A stretch of 7,269 nucleotides of DNA from JAMWZF01 sp041628615 (GTDB lineage Bacteria > Pseudomonadota > Alphaproteobacteria > Rhodobacterales > Rhodobacteraceae), in assembly GCA_041628615.1 (NCBI GenBank), contig JBFKOW010000166.1, positions 1 through 7,269 on the forward strand, read 5' to 3'. This document shows, piece after piece, positions 5,447 to 7,269 of the stretch. The notes under the pieces are model-generated. The model made no database searches. It was not told the DNA's origin and saw nothing but the letters and a program-made list of their open reading frames with translations. The position numbers and the translations under genes are program-made. How positions within the stretch are numbered: the stretch's first letter is position 1; every line of letters begins with the position of its first letter.

Positions 5447-6661
5447 ATGACGCGCTTCACCATCGCCAGCTTCAACGTCAAGAACCTGATCGGGCCGGAC
5501 CGGGAATACTACCGGTTCCAGAGCTACACCCCCGAGGAATACGCCTGGAAGACCGACTGGCTCGCCGACCAGCTGCTGACGATGGACGCCGACATCGTCG
5601 GCTTCCAGGAGATCTTCGAGGAGGCCGCGCTGCGCGAGGTCATCGCCGAGGCCGACGCCCGCGGCGAGGCCGGCAACGCGGAAGTGACCCCCGACCCGTC
5701 CCGGCCCTACCGCAAGAAGGCGATCTTCCGGAAACTGGCCTACACCCCCTACCGCGACGCCGCCCTCGCGGTGGCGCCGAACGCCGCCGATCTCGGGACG
5801 CCGGGGCAGCGCCGGCCCGGGGTCGCGGTGCTGTCGCGCTTCGGCTTCGCCGGGCCGCCCGAGGTGATCCAGGACCTGCCCGAACCGCTGGTGGTCCCGT
5901 TCCGGCCGCTGCGCGGGCTCGACCACCCCGATACCGGGCATTTCTCGATCAAGCGGCTTTCCCGGCCGATCCTGAAGGTCCGCATCCCGGTCGGCGGCGA
6001 GGTCATCACCGTCTTCAACTGCCACCTGAAGTCGAAGCTGGGCGAATACCTCTACCCGGCCCATGCCGCCTTCGCCCCGGAGGAGGACCTGACCGCCTAC
6101 GACCCGGTGGGCCGCGCGCTGGGCGCGCTGCGCTCGGCGCTGCGCCGGATGGCCGAGGCCTGGGTCCTGCGCCGCGAGATCGTCGCCGAGCTGGAGCGCG
6201 ACGCCCCGGTGATGGTGCTGGGCGACTTCAACGATTCCGAGGACTCGGTCAGTTCCGAGATCGTCGCTGGCGAGGCGCCGTTCAGGAACTACTCGTGGAT
6301 GCTCCGCCACGACGCCACCCATGACGCCGACCGCTACAGCAAGGCCGAGAACCGGCAGATCACCGAGGCGGTGGAGCGGGTCCGGCTGCATTCCGCCGAA
6401 AGCCTGTTCGTCCGCAGGTCATTGCGCGACATGGTGTTCACCGCCGCCTTCGGGGGCCGCTTCGAATCCATCGACCAGATCTTCCTGTCGCGGCATTTCC
6501 ACCCCGACTGGCCCGGCCGGATCGGCGAGATGGTCTATTTCAGCGTCCTCAACGACCATCTGACAGACGGCTCCCACCCCGAGGCCCCCTACAACAAGCT
6601 GGCCTCCGACCACGGCCAGATCATCGCCCACATGCGGCTGCGGGACGGCGGCGGCGACTGA
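5447..6661 (+). CDS. Endonuclease/exonuclease/phosphatase (EEP) family hydrolase
   Basis: EEP-fold enzymes are metal-dependent phosphodiesterases that include DNases, AP endonucleases, sphingomyelinases and inositol phosphatases. The product is 404 residues and has no signal peptide or membrane segment, so it is probably cytoplasmic. The family signature is complete: N10 in SFNVKNL, E55 in VGFQEIF, H193 in NCHLKSK, D260 and N262 in LGDFNDSED, D343 in SIDQIFLS, and the terminal SDHG (387-390) with D388 and H389. It is longer than the roughly 250-residue core. Extra sequence lies at about 60-125, with conserved-looking YRKKAIFRKLAYTPYRD, and at about 200-250 and 280-335. The substrate cannot be read from the sequence. 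The ATG at 5447 has GGAGGG (5433-5438) 8 bases upstream. The frame stays open far upstream, but that stretch runs antiphase across the dehydratase gene and copy 3. It seems to be a single-gene unit. Confidence 0.92.
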   Translation: MTRFTIASFNVKNLIGPDREYYRFQSYTPEEYAWKTDWLADQLLTMDADIVGFQEIFEEAALREVIAEADARGEAGNAEVTPDPSRPYRKKAIFRKLAYTPYRDAALAVAPNAADLGTPGQRRPGVAVLSRFGFAGPPEVIQDLPEPLVVPFRPLRGLDHPDTGHFSIKRLSRPILKVRIPVGGEVITVFNCHLKSKLGEYLYPAHAAFAPEEDLTAYDPVGRALGALRSALRRMAEAWVLRREIVAELERDAPVMVLGDFNDSEDSVSSEIVAGEAPFRNYSWMLRHDATHDADRYSKAENRQITEAVERVRLHSAESLFVRRSLRDMVFTAAFGGRFESIDQIFLSRHFHPDWPGRIGEMVYFSVLNDHLTDGSHPEAPYNKLASDHGQIIAHMRLRDGGGD

Positions 6662-6765
6662 AAGAACATGTTGACTCGGCGGCGGGCTCCGCGTTTGGTG
6701 CGCGCCGGGAGGATGTCCGGTCTCCTGACGGCCCGTCCGGGGCCTCGGTGCCGGGCATGGCGGGA

Positions 6766-6796
6766 TCCGGGCCGCGTGTCGACGCGCCGGCCCGGA
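6766..6796 (+). terminator. Possible hairpin downstream of the EEP gene
   Basis: TCCGGGCC (6766-6773) and GGCCCGGA (6789-6796) are perfect inverted repeats. Between them GCGT and ACGC can pair around GTCG, giving a long GC-rich stem with a small bulge. It lies about 105 bases after the EEP stop and has no T-tract. A terminator role is only possible; chance pairing in DNA this rich in G and C is a fair alternative. Confidence 0.3.
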
Positions 6797-6832
6797 CCGC
6801 AACGCCGATCCCCGGCCAGATACACGGCCCGC

Positions 6833-6860
6833 ATCCCCGCCCCCGTATCCCCGCCCCCGT
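6833..6860 (+). repeat. Perfect 14-base tandem duplication
   Basis: The unit ATCCCCGCCCCCGT occurs at 6833-6846 and again at 6847-6860, followed by a diverged partial third unit starting ATCCCG at 6861. It is non-coding, and replication slippage is the simplest explanation. Confidence 0.85.
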
Positions 6861-6956
6861 ATCCCGACCGCGCCTTCGCCGCCCGCGTCTTGCCGTAGGC
6901 GACGCCCGCCGCGCCGGGCTAGGATGCCGGCACCCTTCCGGCGCACAGGTCCCGCG

Positions 6957-7269
6957 ATGCCCGACCCCGTCCCCCCGCCCGCGTCCGGCCCGGTCCGCGT
7001 GATCGAGGCCAACGGCATCCGCATCGCCACCCGCAGCGACGGCCCCGAGAACGGCCCGGTGCTGCTGATGGCCCATGCCCTCGGGCTCGACCACCGGGTG
7101 TTCGACGCGGTGCTGCCGCACCTGCCGGCGGGCCTGCGGATCGTGCGCTACGACGCCCGCGGCCACGGCGCCACCGAGGTCCCCGACCCGCCCTACCGGA
7201 TGGGCCGGCTGATCGGCGACGCCGAGGCGGTCTGCGACGCGCTGGGCCTGCGGAACGTGGTGATGGTCG
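6957..7269 (+). CDS. Alpha/beta hydrolase, 3-oxoadipate enol-lactonase (PcaD)-like, 5' part only
   Basis: The first 104 residues are present and the window ends before the nucleophile elbow. Visible marks are the N-terminal strand and turn pattern IEANGIRIATRSDGPENGPVL (16-36; key residues N19, G20, D28, G29, P30), the oxyanion segment MAHALGLDHRVFD (38-50), and RYDARGHGATEVPDPPY (64-80). The last two strongly resemble the enol-lactonase branch, which hydrolyses 3-oxoadipate enol-lactone in the beta-ketoadipate pathway. No other pca genes are visible, so another lactone or ester hydrolase remains possible. The ATG at 6957 was preferred, with a weak AGG about 8 bases upstream. An in-frame ATG at 6924 would add 11 residues but has no suitably spaced ribosome binding site. 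The early residues are Pro-rich (PDPVPPPASGP). Confidence 0.85.
   Translation, partial: MPDPVPPPASGPVRVIEANGIRIATRSDGPENGPVLLMAHALGLDHRVFDAVLPHLPAGLRIVRYDARGHGATEVPDPPYRMGRLIGDAEAVCDALGLRNVVMV

Larger units (their letters stand above)
6662..6956. other. Intergenic spacer, no gene recognised
   Basis: The spacer between the EEP hydrolase and the partial alpha/beta hydrolase has no coding sequence I can support. Small open frames here are Arg/Pro-rich high-GC artefacts. It holds a hairpin near 6766-6796 and a perfect 14-base tandem duplication at 6833-6860. It lacks the CCTTCTTCGGACCC element present in the other three spacers. Any promoter for the downstream gene should be here, but none is clear. 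Confidence 0.6.

Noticed and set aside
5180..6391. 403-codon minus-strand open frame opposite the EEP gene
   Set aside because: It is a shadow frame covering the intergenic repeat. The sense strand has a complete EEP signature.
6833..6873. C-rich tandem units as a CRISPR-like or regulatory repeat array
   Set aside because: There are only two perfect 14-base units with no spacers; simple slippage explains it.

Overview
The window is very GC-rich, densely coded bacterial DNA. The likely source is an alphaproteobacterium of the Rhodobacteraceae type. This is inferred from the strong G/C third-position bias, from MeaB, and from three copies of an intergenic element built on a CCTTCTTCGGACCC...ATATCCCGGGG core, which from memory resembles elements common in that family. 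No rRNA, tRNA, CRISPR array, transposase or phage gene was seen.

Layout. Positions 1-920 (minus strand) hold most of meaB, the GTPase chaperone of methylmalonyl-CoA mutase, cut at its C-terminus by the window edge. A divergent spacer (921-1156) carries the first, degenerate copy of the element. A two-gene cassette follows on the plus strand (1157-2595). It encodes a glycine-zipper membrane protein and, overlapping it by an ATGA, a protein with a PD-(D/E)XK nuclease-like signature (E76, D104, Q118-x-K120). The second copy of the element lies just after it. A tightly coupled three-gene operon comes next (2819-5282): a type II haloacid dehalogenase-like HAD hydrolase, an alpha/beta hydrolase and a PLP-dependent threonine/serine dehydratase, joined by ATGA and GTGA overlaps. 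The third copy of the element separates this operon from an endonuclease/exonuclease/phosphatase-fold hydrolase (5447-6661). A roughly 295-base spacer then leads into the 5' part of a second alpha/beta hydrolase, resembling 3-oxoadipate enol-lactonase (6957 to the end).

Most of the window is ordinary metabolic gene content. The exception is the 1157-2595 cassette. Its two genes are translationally coupled, less GC-rich in the rows counted than the operon, and uncharacterised as far as I can recognise. They pair a membrane-spanning glycine-rich protein with a possible nuclease-fold protein, and they sit between two direct copies of the intergenic element. This is the best candidate for an undescribed system, possibly defence, toxin or DNA-processing, but the function is inference only. 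The repeats are of separate interest: between copies the hairpin arms change sequence while staying complementary, which suggests selection on structure.
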